A stretch of DNA of 64,000 nucleotides from an uncultured Lachnospiraceae bacterium. Lineage in GTDB: Bacteria; Bacillota; Clostridia; Lachnospirales; Lachnospiraceae. Location of the stretch: contig CAMWFQ010000006.1 in the NCBI GenBank assembly GCA_947173495.1, forward strand, positions 143,104-207,103. Reading direction: 5' to 3'. The notes beneath the pieces were generated by a model. That model made no database searches, was not told where the DNA came from, and worked only from the letters and a program-made list of their open reading frames with translations. Both the position numbers and the translations under genes were made by a program. Each line of letters opens with the position of its first letter. The stretch's first letter is position 1. Below are positions 26,821 to 34,315 of this stretch, one piece after another.

Positions 26821-27819
26821 ATGTTATTAGACAACAAAACAATTCTGATCACCGGAGGAACCGGTTCCTTTGGTAACTGTTTTACCAGATACGTGCTTAC
26901 GAATTACAATCCCAAAAAGATCATTATCTACTCCAGAGATGAATTCAAACAGTTTAATATGCAGACAGAATTTAAAGAATATGCGGACAGGCTTCGCTTT
27001 TTTATCGGCGATGTCCGTGATAAAGAGCGGCTGAAAAGAGCCTTTGAAGGTGTGGATTACGTCATTCACGCAGCCGCTTTAAAACAGGTTCCTACCTGTG
27101 AATACAATCCGAATGAAGCGATCAAAACCAATATTCACGGCGCCCAGAACGTAATTGATGCCGCTCTGGATTGCGGAATCAAAAAAGTTGTAGCGCTTTC
27201 CACAGATAAAGCAGTTAATCCGGTTAATCTTTACGGCGGAACCAAACTGGTTTCCGACAAGCTTTTTATTGCCGCCAATGCTTACGCAGGGGTCAAGGAT
27301 ATTAACTTTTCTATTGTCCGTTATGGTAATGTGGCGGGAAGCCGTGGCTCCATTATCCCTGTCTTTCACAATATCATCAAAAATGGCGGCAATGAACTTC
27401 CCATCACTGACTATCGTATGACCCGTTTCTGGATCAGCCTGACGGAAGGTGTTGAACTTGTGATCAAAGCACTGGAAGAGGCCACCGGAGGAGAAACCTT
27501 TATCAGCAAAATTCCCTCCTTTAAGGTCACTGATCTCGCCAGTGCCATGCTTCCCGGCTGTAAAATGCCGGAGATCGGCATCCGTCCGGGAGAAAAGCTT
27601 CATGAGATTATGATAACGGTTGAAGATTCAGCCACAACTTATGAATATGACAAGCATTTTATCGTGTATCCTCAGGTTGTCTGGAACAATAAGCAGAAAA
27701 TTAATTTAAGCGGCCGTAAGGTTGAAGAGGGATTTTCCTACAGCTCCGGAAACAACAGACAGTGGCTGAGCGTTGATGATATTAAGGAGCTTCTTACAAC
27801 TGTGGATCTGGAAAAGTAA
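26821..27819 (+). CDS. PseB-like UDP-GlcNAc 4,6-dehydratase
   Basis: A 332-residue short-chain dehydrogenase of the PseB/FlaA1 group, which converts UDP-GlcNAc to a 4-keto-6-deoxy-hexose (inverting C5), first step to pseudaminic acid or related deoxy-amino sugars. Seen: ITGGTGSFGNCF (about 9-20), SRDEFKQFNMQ, HAAALKQVPTCEYNP (typical of PseB), the KAVNPVNLYGGTK catalytic segment (a Lys replaces the usual Tyr pattern in this group) and YGNVAGSRGSIIPVF. AGGAGG precedes the start. No PseC, PseH or sialic-acid-like synthase follows in the window; instead an unrelated dipeptidase gene does. It might serve polysaccharide or flagellin sugars made elsewhere. Confidence 0.87.
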   Translation: MLLDNKTILITGGTGSFGNCFTRYVLTNYNPKKIIIYSRDEFKQFNMQTEFKEYADRLRFFIGDVRDKERLKRAFEGVDYVIHAAALKQVPTCEYNPNEAIKTNIHGAQNVIDAALDCGIKKVVALSTDKAVNPVNLYGGTKLVSDKLFIAANAYAGVKDINFSIVRYGNVAGSRGSIIPVFHNIIKNGGNELPITDYRMTRFWISLTEGVELVIKALEEATGGETFISKIPSFKVTDLASAMLPGCKMPEIGIRPGEKLHEIMITVEDSATTYEYDKHFIVYPQVVWNNKQKINLSGRKVEEGFSYSSGNNRQWLSVDDIKELLTTVDLEK

Positions 27820-27870
27820 CAAAGTACAGCACTCTGCATATAATCACACAAAAGAAACGATAAGGTGTAA

Positions 27871-27966
27871 ACTGTGAAAAATAAATTTTTCACAAACGAA
27901 CTTGTTCGTTTTGCAAATACTGTGCTGACGCCCAAATTTGCAGGTATTGGCAGGATGGAGGATTAT
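27871..27966 (+). repeat. 96-bp leader repeat, copy 1
   Basis: Begins with a hairpin (GTGAAAAAT and ATTTTTCAC), then a second (AAACGAA and TTCGTTT), a conserved stretch with GTGCTGACGCCCAAATTTGC, and ends in ATGGAGGATTAT containing the ribosome site of the dipeptidase gene. The copy at 30224-30319 is inverted and differs at 7 of 96 positions. Confidence 0.9.
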
Positions 27967-27969
27967 CAT

Positions 27970-29016
27970 ATGGATATTAAAATAGAAGAACCATATCTTG
28001 CCCTGGCGCGGGAGCTCCATCGGGCTTATCCGGTAGCAGATGCGCATCTGGATCTGGCAGCAGAAATCCTGTTCCGGCATCAGGCCGGAGAGCACAATGT
28101 AATCAGAAATCATTACCTGCCTGATTTCAGATCCGCCGGAATAAAGCTGGTGGTCTCTTCCGTCTTTGTGGAAGATTACGATCTGGAAAGAAGCTGGCAG
28201 GTTGCCCTGGATCAGATTAATGCCCTGAAAGAAGATATGAAAGGGCTTTCTGCTGTCACACTGATCACCGGAAAAGAAGATATCGACCGTATTTTAGGGA
28301 ACGACCAGATTGGTATCCTTCTCTATATGGAGGGACTTGACTGCATTCATGAGGATATCGATAAATTGAATATTTTATATGATCTGGGCGTAAGGGGAGC
28401 ATCTCTCACCTGGAGCAGGCCCAATGCTCTGGCCACCGGATGCTGCAAGGCAAGAGAACACAGACCGATTCCAGGTCCTTTGACAAAGGCCGGTATACTT
28501 GCTGTGAAACGGTTGGAGGACTTGTCCATGTTCCTCGACATCAGTCATTTAAATGACGAGGGATTTTCACAGGTGTGCAAAATCGCTTCCAGAAGTTTCA
28601 TAGCCACTCATTCCTGCAGCCGCCATGTCTTTGACAGCTATCGGAATATGACCGATGAGCAGATGCGCCTTCTTGCCTCGCAGGGAGGCATTATGGGACT
28701 GAACGGATGCCAGTGTATTGCCGGTTCCCTCCAGGGAAATCACTTTGAAATGCTCTGCCGACATGTAGAATATGAAGTGGAGAAAATAGGGCCGGAACAT
28801 GTGGGTTATGGATTTGATCTGTGTGATTCCTATGAGGAAGCTGAAGCAGCCGTTCATAACAGAGTATTTGATGGCAGGAGCGACTGTCTCTCCAATCACG
28901 GTCAGATTTACCTGGTGACAGCAGCATTACTGCAGCGCGGAATGGACCGCGGAACACTGGAACTCATTATAGGTAAAAATTTTATCAATTATTTCAGGAA
29001 GATGCTTCCTGACTGA
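27970..29016 (+). CDS. Membrane-dipeptidase-like peptidase, family M19
   Basis: Zinc dipeptidase homologue (renal dipeptidase family), 348 residues, splitting dipeptides including those with a D-residue at the C-terminal side. Metal and active-site motifs: ADAHLDLAAE (23-32, His26 and Asp28), LYMEGLDCI (glutamate bridging ligand), FIATHSCSRHVF (histidine pair) and VGYGFDLCD. I placed the start at ATG 27970: GGAGG ends 8 bases before it. An earlier in-frame GTG at 27874 would turn the leader repeat into protein, but it lacks a ribosome site and the other leader copy is not in frame with its gene. Convergent with the GH18 gene. No signal peptide, so it acts in the cytoplasm. Confidence 0.9.
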   Translation: MDIKIEEPYLALARELHRAYPVADAHLDLAAEILFRHQAGEHNVIRNHYLPDFRSAGIKLVVSSVFVEDYDLERSWQVALDQINALKEDMKGLSAVTLITGKEDIDRILGNDQIGILLYMEGLDCIHEDIDKLNILYDLGVRGASLTWSRPNALATGCCKAREHRPIPGPLTKAGILAVKRLEDLSMFLDISHLNDEGFSQVCKIASRSFIATHSCSRHVFDSYRNMTDEQMRLLASQGGIMGLNGCQCIAGSLQGNHFEMLCRHVEYEVEKIGPEHVGYGFDLCDSYEEAEAAVHNRVFDGRSDCLSNHGQIYLVTAALLQRGMDRGTLELIIGKNFINYFRKMLPD

Positions 29017-29063
29017 AACCCGATTTTCAAAATCGAACATGCAAGTTTTTTCCTGCGCATAAA

Positions 29064-29092
29064 AAAGATGGCCGTATCAGTAGCCATCTTTT
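29064..29092. terminator. Bidirectional terminator between the convergent genes
   Basis: Arms AAAAGATGGC (29064-29073 region) and GCCATCTTTT (29083-29092). T-rich sequence follows on both strands. The stem contains the stop codon of the GH18 gene. On the minus strand the T-tract runs into TTATGCGCAGG (29052-29062), the left boundary of the dispersed hairpin element, but no recognisable modules follow. Confidence 0.75.
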
Positions 29093-30222
29093 CTTATTTG
29101 GAATGTATCCTCAAGCAACAGCCAGTTGGGACGGAAGAAGCGCATAATCTGCCAGTATCCCATCCCCCGAAGGCCATACTCCGGGATCAACGTAAACTTT
29201 TCCTTATAGCTTCTCACATCCTCAAACCAAACCTCGTGAAGTTCTCCGTTCTTTTCATATCTGAAAAAAGGCGACATGGCGACTTCATCGAACTGAATCT
29301 CTGCGCCGGCATCTATGGCAATCTGAACCGCCTCCTGGTTTCCAATGGTTCTTGCCGCAGAAGTCCCTCTTATGTACGGCAGTGTCCAGTCATAACCATA
29401 ATTGGGAATCCCCAGATCGATCTTACCGGGTTCGATACGGGTAACGGCATATTCCACCACCTCCCGCACCTTATTTGCGGGTGCTACAGCCATGGGTGGT
29501 CCATAAGTATACCCCCACTCATAAGTCATAAGAAGCACACTGTCAGCAGCCTTCCCCAAAAGCCCGTAGTCTTTTCCCTGATAGAGTACGCCTTCCTGTG
29601 AGTCCGAAGTTTTCGGCGCAAGCGCAACTGATACCTGAAAGCCGTAAGGCGCAAGAAAATCTCTGACTCCGGCTACAAAATCTGCAAACGGCACTCTGTC
29701 CTCGGGCAAAATATATTCAAAGTCTATGTCAACCCCCTGAAATCCTTTCTCCTGAAGCGTTGCCAGGAGATTGCTGTTAAGCTGCTCTATGGCTGTCTGA
29801 CTGTTGACCAGCTCATTGATCAGATAATTACTGAATTTTCCATCCGGTCCAAAAGGCGTCAGCGTAAGAACCGGCCGGACATCTGCTGCCGCAGCTGCCT
29901 GAATCATAAACATATCGTCTATCTGAGGAGGTACCAATTCCCCCTTTGTAGTAAAGCCGTAGGAAAAGACGGACAGGGTGCTGAGATAAGGCAGTGTAGC
30001 CTCCAGCACATCTCCTTTTATAAACGGATAAGCATATCCATTGACACAGGCCGGATCTTTCAAAGATGTTTCCGCACCGACAGACAGGAGAAGAGCCTGC
30101 CCTATTGCCAGAGGATATGGATAGATGAGCTGATTGTCAAATATTACAGAAGATGGAGAAATTCCATAGCGATCAGCTATGGAATCCACCGTATCATTTT
30201 CTTTCACAATATATATTTCCAG
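29077..30222 (-). CDS. LysM-GH18 hydrolase, spore cortex lytic (YaaH/SleL) type
   Basis: Glycan hydrolase of 381 residues: one N-terminal LysM (1-49, IYIVKENDTVDSIADRYGIS) and a GH18 TIM barrel (about 62-375) with the catalytic FQGVDIDFEY (catalytic Glu near 169) and YEWGYTYGPPMAVAP. This is the layout of YaaH/SleL N-acetylglucosaminidases that act on spore cortex; no signal peptide, as in those spore-coat proteins. The LysM must include EIYIVKEN, so the start lies at CTG 30222, six bases after GGAGG and aligned with the ATG of the dipeptidase gene in the matching leader; a non-AUG start is inferred. An ATG 10 codons upstream lies before the ribosome site and is less likely. Confidence 0.85.
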   Translation of the reverse strand: MEIYIVKENDTVDSIADRYGISPSSVIFDNQLIYPYPLAIGQALLLSVGAETSLKDPACVNGYAYPFIKGDVLEATLPYLSTLSVFSYGFTTKGELVPPQIDDMFMIQAAAAADVRPVLTLTPFGPDGKFSNYLINELVNSQTAIEQLNSNLLATLQEKGFQGVDIDFEYILPEDRVPFADFVAGVRDFLAPYGFQVSVALAPKTSDSQEGVLYQGKDYGLLGKAADSVLLMTYEWGYTYGPPMAVAPANKVREVVEYAVTRIEPGKIDLGIPNYGYDWTLPYIRGTSAARTIGNQEAVQIAIDAGAEIQFDEVAMSPFFRYEKNGELHEVWFEDVRSYKEKFTLIPEYGLRGMGYWQIMRFFRPNWLLLEDTFQIRKDGY

Positions 30223-30223
30223 A

Positions 30224-30319
30224 ATAATCCTCCATGCGGCCAGCACCTGCAAATTTGGGCGTCAGCACAACATTTGCAAAACGAACAATTTCGTTTGTGA
30301 AAAATTTATTTTTCACAGT
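30224..30319 (-). repeat. 96-bp leader repeat, copy 2 (inverted)
   Basis: On the minus strand it matches copy 1 (27871-27966) at 89 of 96 positions, from ACTGTGAAAA to GGAGGATTAT, with both hairpins unchanged in their arms. It provides the ribosome site of the GH18 gene. Read as codons it closes with TGA shortly after, so it is not an N-terminal extension here. Confidence 0.9.
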
Positions 30320-30358
30320 ACTTCCCGCTGCATTTTTATTATAATATGCGAAGAAGCC

Positions 30359-30502
30359 TTATTTGGTCACAGGAATTCCCAGATGAATCCTGCGGTAAAT
30401 CTTCCATATAATAATCGCCGGAAGTGATATTGTCAGATACAGAGTTGAAACAAGCCCTGCCGCTCCGCCCACTATGGCAATCACTAAAATCAATATGTTC
30501 AT
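30359..30502 (-). CDS. Small membrane protein, 47 residues, unknown
   Basis: Starts MNILILVIAIVGGAAG and ends in a basic tail containing KIYRRIHLG, with one or two hydrophobic segments (about 2-32). The near-perfect AGGAGGTG ribosome site 6 bases before the ATG argues for real translation. The basic tail suggests an N-out/C-in single-pass protein of the small regulatory or toxin-like kind; there is no recognised family. It lies upstream of the leader of the GH18 gene (40 bases between stop and leader), so both could be on one mRNA, and downstream of the TTAACA repeat array. A -10-like TATTATAAT at the gene-leader junction (about 30340) may be a separate promoter. Confidence 0.6.
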   Translation of the reverse strand: MNILILVIAIVGGAAGLVSTLYLTISLPAIIIWKIYRRIHLGIPVTK

Positions 30503-30634
30503 GGAAACACCTCCTGTTCATAGCGCCGCACCGTTTCTTCGCTGCACCTCTATGTGCACCTTCGGACGGCTGCCGTTTTCTTTCATGCATATCTTACCAG
30601 AAGAACCTGTTAAGATGAAGCAGCCGGAGGGTTT

Positions 30635-30673
30635 CTTAACATCAGTTTAACATGATCTTAACGATTTTTTAAC
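30635..30673. promoter_or_regulatory. Four-fold TTAACA direct repeat (PhoP/CiaR-like array)
   Basis: TTAACA at 30635, 30646 and 30668 and TTAACG at 30657, all exactly 11 bases apart. Read on the minus strand this is GTTAA(G/A) with 5-base spacers. Bacillus PhoP boxes and streptococcal CiaR boxes share this form. An inverted TGTTAAGA lies at 30607-30614. It lies in the 30503-30688 gap, upstream of the 47-residue gene. Confidence 0.6.
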
Positions 30674-30688
30674 ACAATAACATAACCT

Positions 30689-31705
30689 TCATTCTTCCGC
30701 CTTCGACACTGCGATGGCTGCGATTCCGCAGAGAATTCCCGCCACTGCATAAATCAGTCCCGCGCTGGCCCAGTAATTTCCCGTAAATCCCAGCGTAAGA
30801 AAAACAATGGTAGCGACAAGCATAATACATCCGCAGATCTTTCCCTTGAGGATATTCCTCCGCTTCGTCTCCGGGCTGGGATTTGCCTCCCGGTTATAGG
30901 CTTCAATGTCATACTTGTTCTTCTGCATCCCTCCATATACCAGAAGACTGACTGCAGCTGTTATGGCAAGCATAAAGACTCCTCCTGCCATACTTTCTGT
31001 CTGCTCCTTTTCTGCAGTGTCACTTATATAGGCTCCTCCTGCCATACTTTCTGTCTGCTCCTTTTCTGCGGTGTCATTTGTAAAAGCTCCTTCTGCCATA
31101 CTTCCTGTCTGTTCCTTACCTGCCGTATCGCTGATCCTCTCTATCCTGTCACCTGCAATCATAAAGAACAGCACCGCCACCAGAATAATACCTATTCCGG
31201 CCGCCACTCTCACTGTGAAGGTTTTGACCGCCCGTTCTTTCTGCTCTTCCGTATAAAAGTCTTCGACCTGCGGATGCTTATTCTGAAAGTGGGAGTATTC
31301 CATTCCCTTTACCACCAGGATCAGCACTGCTATGATCAGGAATACAAAAAAGATTTCCACTGAAACCATTTCCCCCACAGCCGTTTCCGAAAGCGCCATC
31401 ATCACGCTCAGTCCCAGCAGAATCAGTCCTACTCCTGCGCTCACCCAGATACTGAACTGATTCTGAAAGCGGTCGTAGCCGTGAACATCCTCCGCAAATT
31501 CTCTGCTCACATCTCCCTGCACCAGTGCATCCATACTGCAGTGAAACATCCTGCAGATCTGCAGAAGCTTTTCCATCTCAGGGTAGCTCTGGGCGGATTC
31601 CCATTTCGAGACCGACTGTCTGGAAACCTCCAGTTCTTCTGCCAGCTGTTCTTGAGTAATGTTTTTCCTTTTTCTTAAATACTGTAAATTTTCTGCAAAG
31701 CTCAT
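30689..31705 (-). CDS. XRE-family regulator fused to a multi-pass membrane domain
   Basis: A 338-residue protein. Residues 1-62 form an XRE helix-turn-helix (NITQEQLAEELEVSRQSVSKWE). Then two hydrophobic segments (about 83-105 and 112-134), a third (about 165-186), an 18-residue repeat present three times (193-245, unit of the type DTAEKEQTESMAGG), and three more hydrophobic segments (about 246-264, 290-308, 312-334). HTH-membrane fusions of this kind are common in Firmicutes and presumably anchor or sense at the membrane; no target is known. Start ATG 31705 has GGAGG 6 bases upstream; an upstream ATG at 31750 lacks a site. The repeats lie between membrane segments, probably exposed outside. 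Confidence 0.85.
   Translation of the reverse strand: MSFAENLQYLRKRKNITQEQLAEELEVSRQSVSKWESAQSYPEMEKLLQICRMFHCSMDALVQGDVSREFAEDVHGYDRFQNQFSIWVSAGVGLILLGLSVMMALSETAVGEMVSVEIFFVFLIIAVLILVVKGMEYSHFQNKHPQVEDFYTEEQKERAVKTFTVRVAAGIGIILVAVLFFMIAGDRIERISDTAGKEQTGSMAEGAFTNDTAEKEQTESMAGGAYISDTAEKEQTESMAGGVFMLAITAAVSLLVYGGMQKNKYDIEAYNREANPSPETKRRNILKGKICGCIMLVATIVFLTLGFTGNYWASAGLIYAVAGILCGIAAIAVSKAEE
30971..31129 (-). repeat. 54-bp tandem repeat inside the XRE-membrane gene
   Basis: Three in-frame units: 31076-31129, 31022-31075 and 30971-31021 (the last slightly short). The second and third are almost identical and the first is more diverged, which suggests recent slippage or unequal crossing-over. 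Unit number can change without breaking the frame. Confidence 0.85.
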
Positions 31706-31866
31706 TTTTCCCTCCATACTGAAGTCTCTGCCCTCCGGGCAGCCTGACATTCTGTTATTTACCGTGTAACACTCTTAAATTTACGGTTGCACAGAGGCAC
31801 CTTCAACCAATTTTCTGTTGCTTTTAAGTTTTCTGTGTCAATTTTCAGTTGCAGTGCCCAAAAATG

Positions 31867-32823
31867 CTAAATCTGGAAAATATGTCTGGTCGTAATATCT
31901 TCGTAGGAGAGTACTTCATTTCTGAGCGGCATCGCCAGATGTTCTCTTCGGTACTGAGTGGGAGAAATATTCAAATACTGCTGAAACTGTCTGTTGAAAC
32001 TGGAAAGGCTCCGGTACCCCACCTTCCGCGCAATCAGATTTAAAGGCTCCTGGTTCAGATAGATCAGATGGCATGCCTGCTGGATGCGGTAGTGCTGAAT
32101 GTATTCCAACGGGCTTACGCTGATGATCTTTTTGAACAGCCTGCGGAAATGGCTCTCACTGATACAGCAGTGAGCTGACAGATCTCCTATGGAAACAGGC
32201 TCCCTGTAATGCTCATAAATATAAGTAAGGGCAGCGCAGATGTACTCATAGGCATCCGCAGAATCCCTCCCGGATTGCCCGCTTATACCCCCTCCAATCG
32301 TAATTTGGTTTATCTCAGCCAGAAGCGCTACCAGAAGGCCGTGTACGGCTCTCTGATACAGAACCTTTTTCTCATGGAATTCCCGGAAGATCTCAGAAAT
32401 ATACAGATGCAAAACCGGAAATTCTTTCCGACTGACCACCACCGGAACTTTCTGGGGAATATAAAAGATCTGCCAGAGCATATCGCAGGAAATTCCTTCC
32501 TTATTTAAGAATAATTTCGGTTCCACGTACAGATATTCCCAGGTGTTTGTCCCGGAGCTGTTCGCGATCATATGAGGAACCTGTGGGAAAAGAATACAAT
32601 AATCGCCTGCCTGGCAGGGAATCCTCTCATTCTCTCCATAGTAGATCTGCCCCGAACCATCCAGGCAGCTGCCGATCTCGATTCCATTATGAAAATGCAG
32701 AAATTCCGGAACGGAACAGGTATTCTGCCAGTAATTTCCTATGAAAGCCAACACCGGAAAAGATGCCGGGAAATCATAAGGACGGTATAGAATCGGCAAA
32801 TGTTGAAATGATTGTTTTTGCAT
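31867..32823 (-). CDS. AraC-family regulator with cupin sensor
   Basis: A 318-residue regulator. N-terminal cupin-type ligand domain (about 20-150: FLHFHNGIEIGSCLDGSG, then GDYCILFPQVPHM) and a C-terminal AraC domain (about 215-315) with two helix-turn-helices; the second has SLSSFNRQFQQYLNISPTQYRREH. Such proteins bind small molecules, often sugars or carboxylates, and activate adjacent catabolic genes. It is divergent from the cyuA-like gene 117 bases away, so it probably controls the island 32940-43124. I chose ATG 32823; a GTG 14 codons earlier is possible and neither has a strong ribosome site. The ligand is unknown. Confidence 0.9.
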   Translation of the reverse strand: MQKQSFQHLPILYRPYDFPASFPVLAFIGNYWQNTCSVPEFLHFHNGIEIGSCLDGSGQIYYGENERIPCQAGDYCILFPQVPHMIANSSGTNTWEYLYVEPKLFLNKEGISCDMLWQIFYIPQKVPVVVSRKEFPVLHLYISEIFREFHEKKVLYQRAVHGLLVALLAEINQITIGGGISGQSGRDSADAYEYICAALTYIYEHYREPVSIGDLSAHCCISESHFRRLFKKIISVSPLEYIQHYRIQQACHLIYLNQEPLNLIARKVGYRSLSSFNRQFQQYLNISPTQYRREHLAMPLRNEVLSYEDITTRHIFQI

Positions 32824-32939
32824 AGTTTTCAACCCATTAGTGACAAGCTTAAACAGGCTTTGCACCCTATAATAAACAATAAGAATAAATAATATCGTAT
32901 TAGAGAAAGTATACTGGAAAAGAAGGAAAAAGTAAACCT

Positions 32940-34208
32940 ATGACAGATATGGTTGAGATCATGAAGCGCGAAATTGTATGCGCCCTGGGATGTACAGAGC
33001 CAAGCGCCGTCGCGCTGGCAGTGGCAAAAGCCAGAGAAACTTTGGGGGAAGAGCCGGACAGGATCCTGATCAAAGTCAGTGGCAATATATTGAAAAATGC
33101 CATGAATGTGGGAATACCCGGCACGAATCTGAAAGGCATAGAAATCGCCGCCGCATTAGGCTGTGTGGCCGGAAAGGCCGATTGCGGGCTGGAGGTGCTT
33201 CAGAATGTGGAGGAATCTCACATCCGGCAGGCGCAGGAAATGCTCCGTCAGGGCAGAGTTGAAATTGGACTTAAGGAATGCGAAGAGCGTCTTTATATAG
33301 AAGCCAAATGTCTGAAAGGAGATAAAAGCGCGGAAGCTGTTATTGAAAAATGCCACACCAACATTGCTTCCGTATGTAAGAACGACAAAGTAATTTATTT
33401 TCGTGAAAAAGAAAATAACCGTGAGGAAGCGCTGGACTCCTATCATCTTTCTTTTCGGGAAATCTGGAACTTTATTCAGGTCTGTGATTTTTCCCAGTTG
33501 GAATTTCTGGAGGAAGTGATCCAGGTAAACAGCCGCATTGCGGAGGAAGGTCTGCGTAAGTCCTACGGCATGGGCGTGGGAAAGCACCTGGCAGATCGCG
33601 GGAAGAGAGCCCACGAAGAAGATTTTCAGACCTGTGTGGTCTCCTATGTGTCCGCGGCAGCAGACGCGCGGATGGCAGGATGTCCTTTGCCGGTTATGGC
33701 AACCACCGGAAGCGGTAATCAGGGGCTGACAGCCTCCCTTCCTGTCATAGCAGCTGCCGGGTGGCTTAAAAGCAGCAAGGAAGAACTTTATCGGGCACTG
33801 GCGCTGAGCGAGCTGGTGACAATTCATGTAAAAGAATATATCGGTAAGCTTTCCGCCCTGTGCGGATGCGCCATAGCGGCCTCTATCGGAAGCGCCTGCG
33901 GAATTACCCGTCTGTTGGGCGGCGGATATGAACATATGGAGCATGCTGTGAAAAACATGGTTGCGGATATTTCCGGCTTAATCTGTGACGGCGCAAAGGC
34001 AGGCTGCGCGCTGAAAATTGCCACCTCTATATCAGGTGCTATTCAGTGCGCTTATCTGGCGCTCGAGGGTGTGGAGGTTCCTGAGCGGGACGGCATCGTC
34101 TGCGGCAGTGTGGAAGATACCATTTACAATCTGGGAAATCTGGGAAACAGCGGCATGCGGATCACGGATCACGTGATACTGGATATGATGCTGGCGGGAA
34201 AAGCTTAA
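32940..34208 (+). CDS. CyuA-like L-cysteine desulfidase (YhaM/UPF0597 family)
   Basis: A 422-residue member of the CyuA/serine dehydratase-alpha-like family, iron-sulfur enzymes that degrade L-cysteine to pyruvate, ammonia and sulfide. Seen: the early ALGCTEPSAVALAVAKA with a cysteine, KVSGNILKNAMNVGIPGT, MATTGSGNQGLTASLPV, and the C-terminal GSACGITRLLGGG and ICDGAKAGCALK segments whose cysteines fit [4Fe-4S] ligands. Normal length and all cysteines present. It is the first gene of the plus-strand island. Known for the family: anaerobic cysteine catabolism in enterics and archaea. Inference: the imported compound of this island may yield cysteine or a related beta-substituted amino acid. Confidence 0.87.
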   Translation: MTDMVEIMKREIVCALGCTEPSAVALAVAKARETLGEEPDRILIKVSGNILKNAMNVGIPGTNLKGIEIAAALGCVAGKADCGLEVLQNVEESHIRQAQEMLRQGRVEIGLKECEERLYIEAKCLKGDKSAEAVIEKCHTNIASVCKNDKVIYFREKENNREEALDSYHLSFREIWNFIQVCDFSQLEFLEEVIQVNSRIAEEGLRKSYGMGVGKHLADRGKRAHEEDFQTCVVSYVSAAADARMAGCPLPVMATTGSGNQGLTASLPVIAAAGWLKSSKEELYRALALSELVTIHVKEYIGKLSALCGCAIAASIGSACGITRLLGGGYEHMEHAVKNMVADISGLICDGAKAGCALKIATSISGAIQCAYLALEGVEVPERDGIVCGSVEDTIYNLGNLGNSGMRITDHVILDMMLAGKA

Positions 34209-34315
34209 ATTTATCATCCGTCAAAAAGATATGTACAGCATAGAAATATGCTTTCCATATAATAAGGTACAAACTGAAATTATTATTAAACTACTGCATT
34301 GGAATGGAGGCCGCT

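Noticed and set aside
27874..27969. N-terminal extension of the dipeptidase encoded by the leader repeat
   Set aside because: It would start at a GTG without ribosome site. The second leader copy is out of frame with its gene and closes with TGA, so the conserved part is probably not protein.
30971..31129. CRISPR-like repeat array
   Set aside because: The repeat is a 54-bp in-frame coding repeat without spacers, and no cas genes are present.
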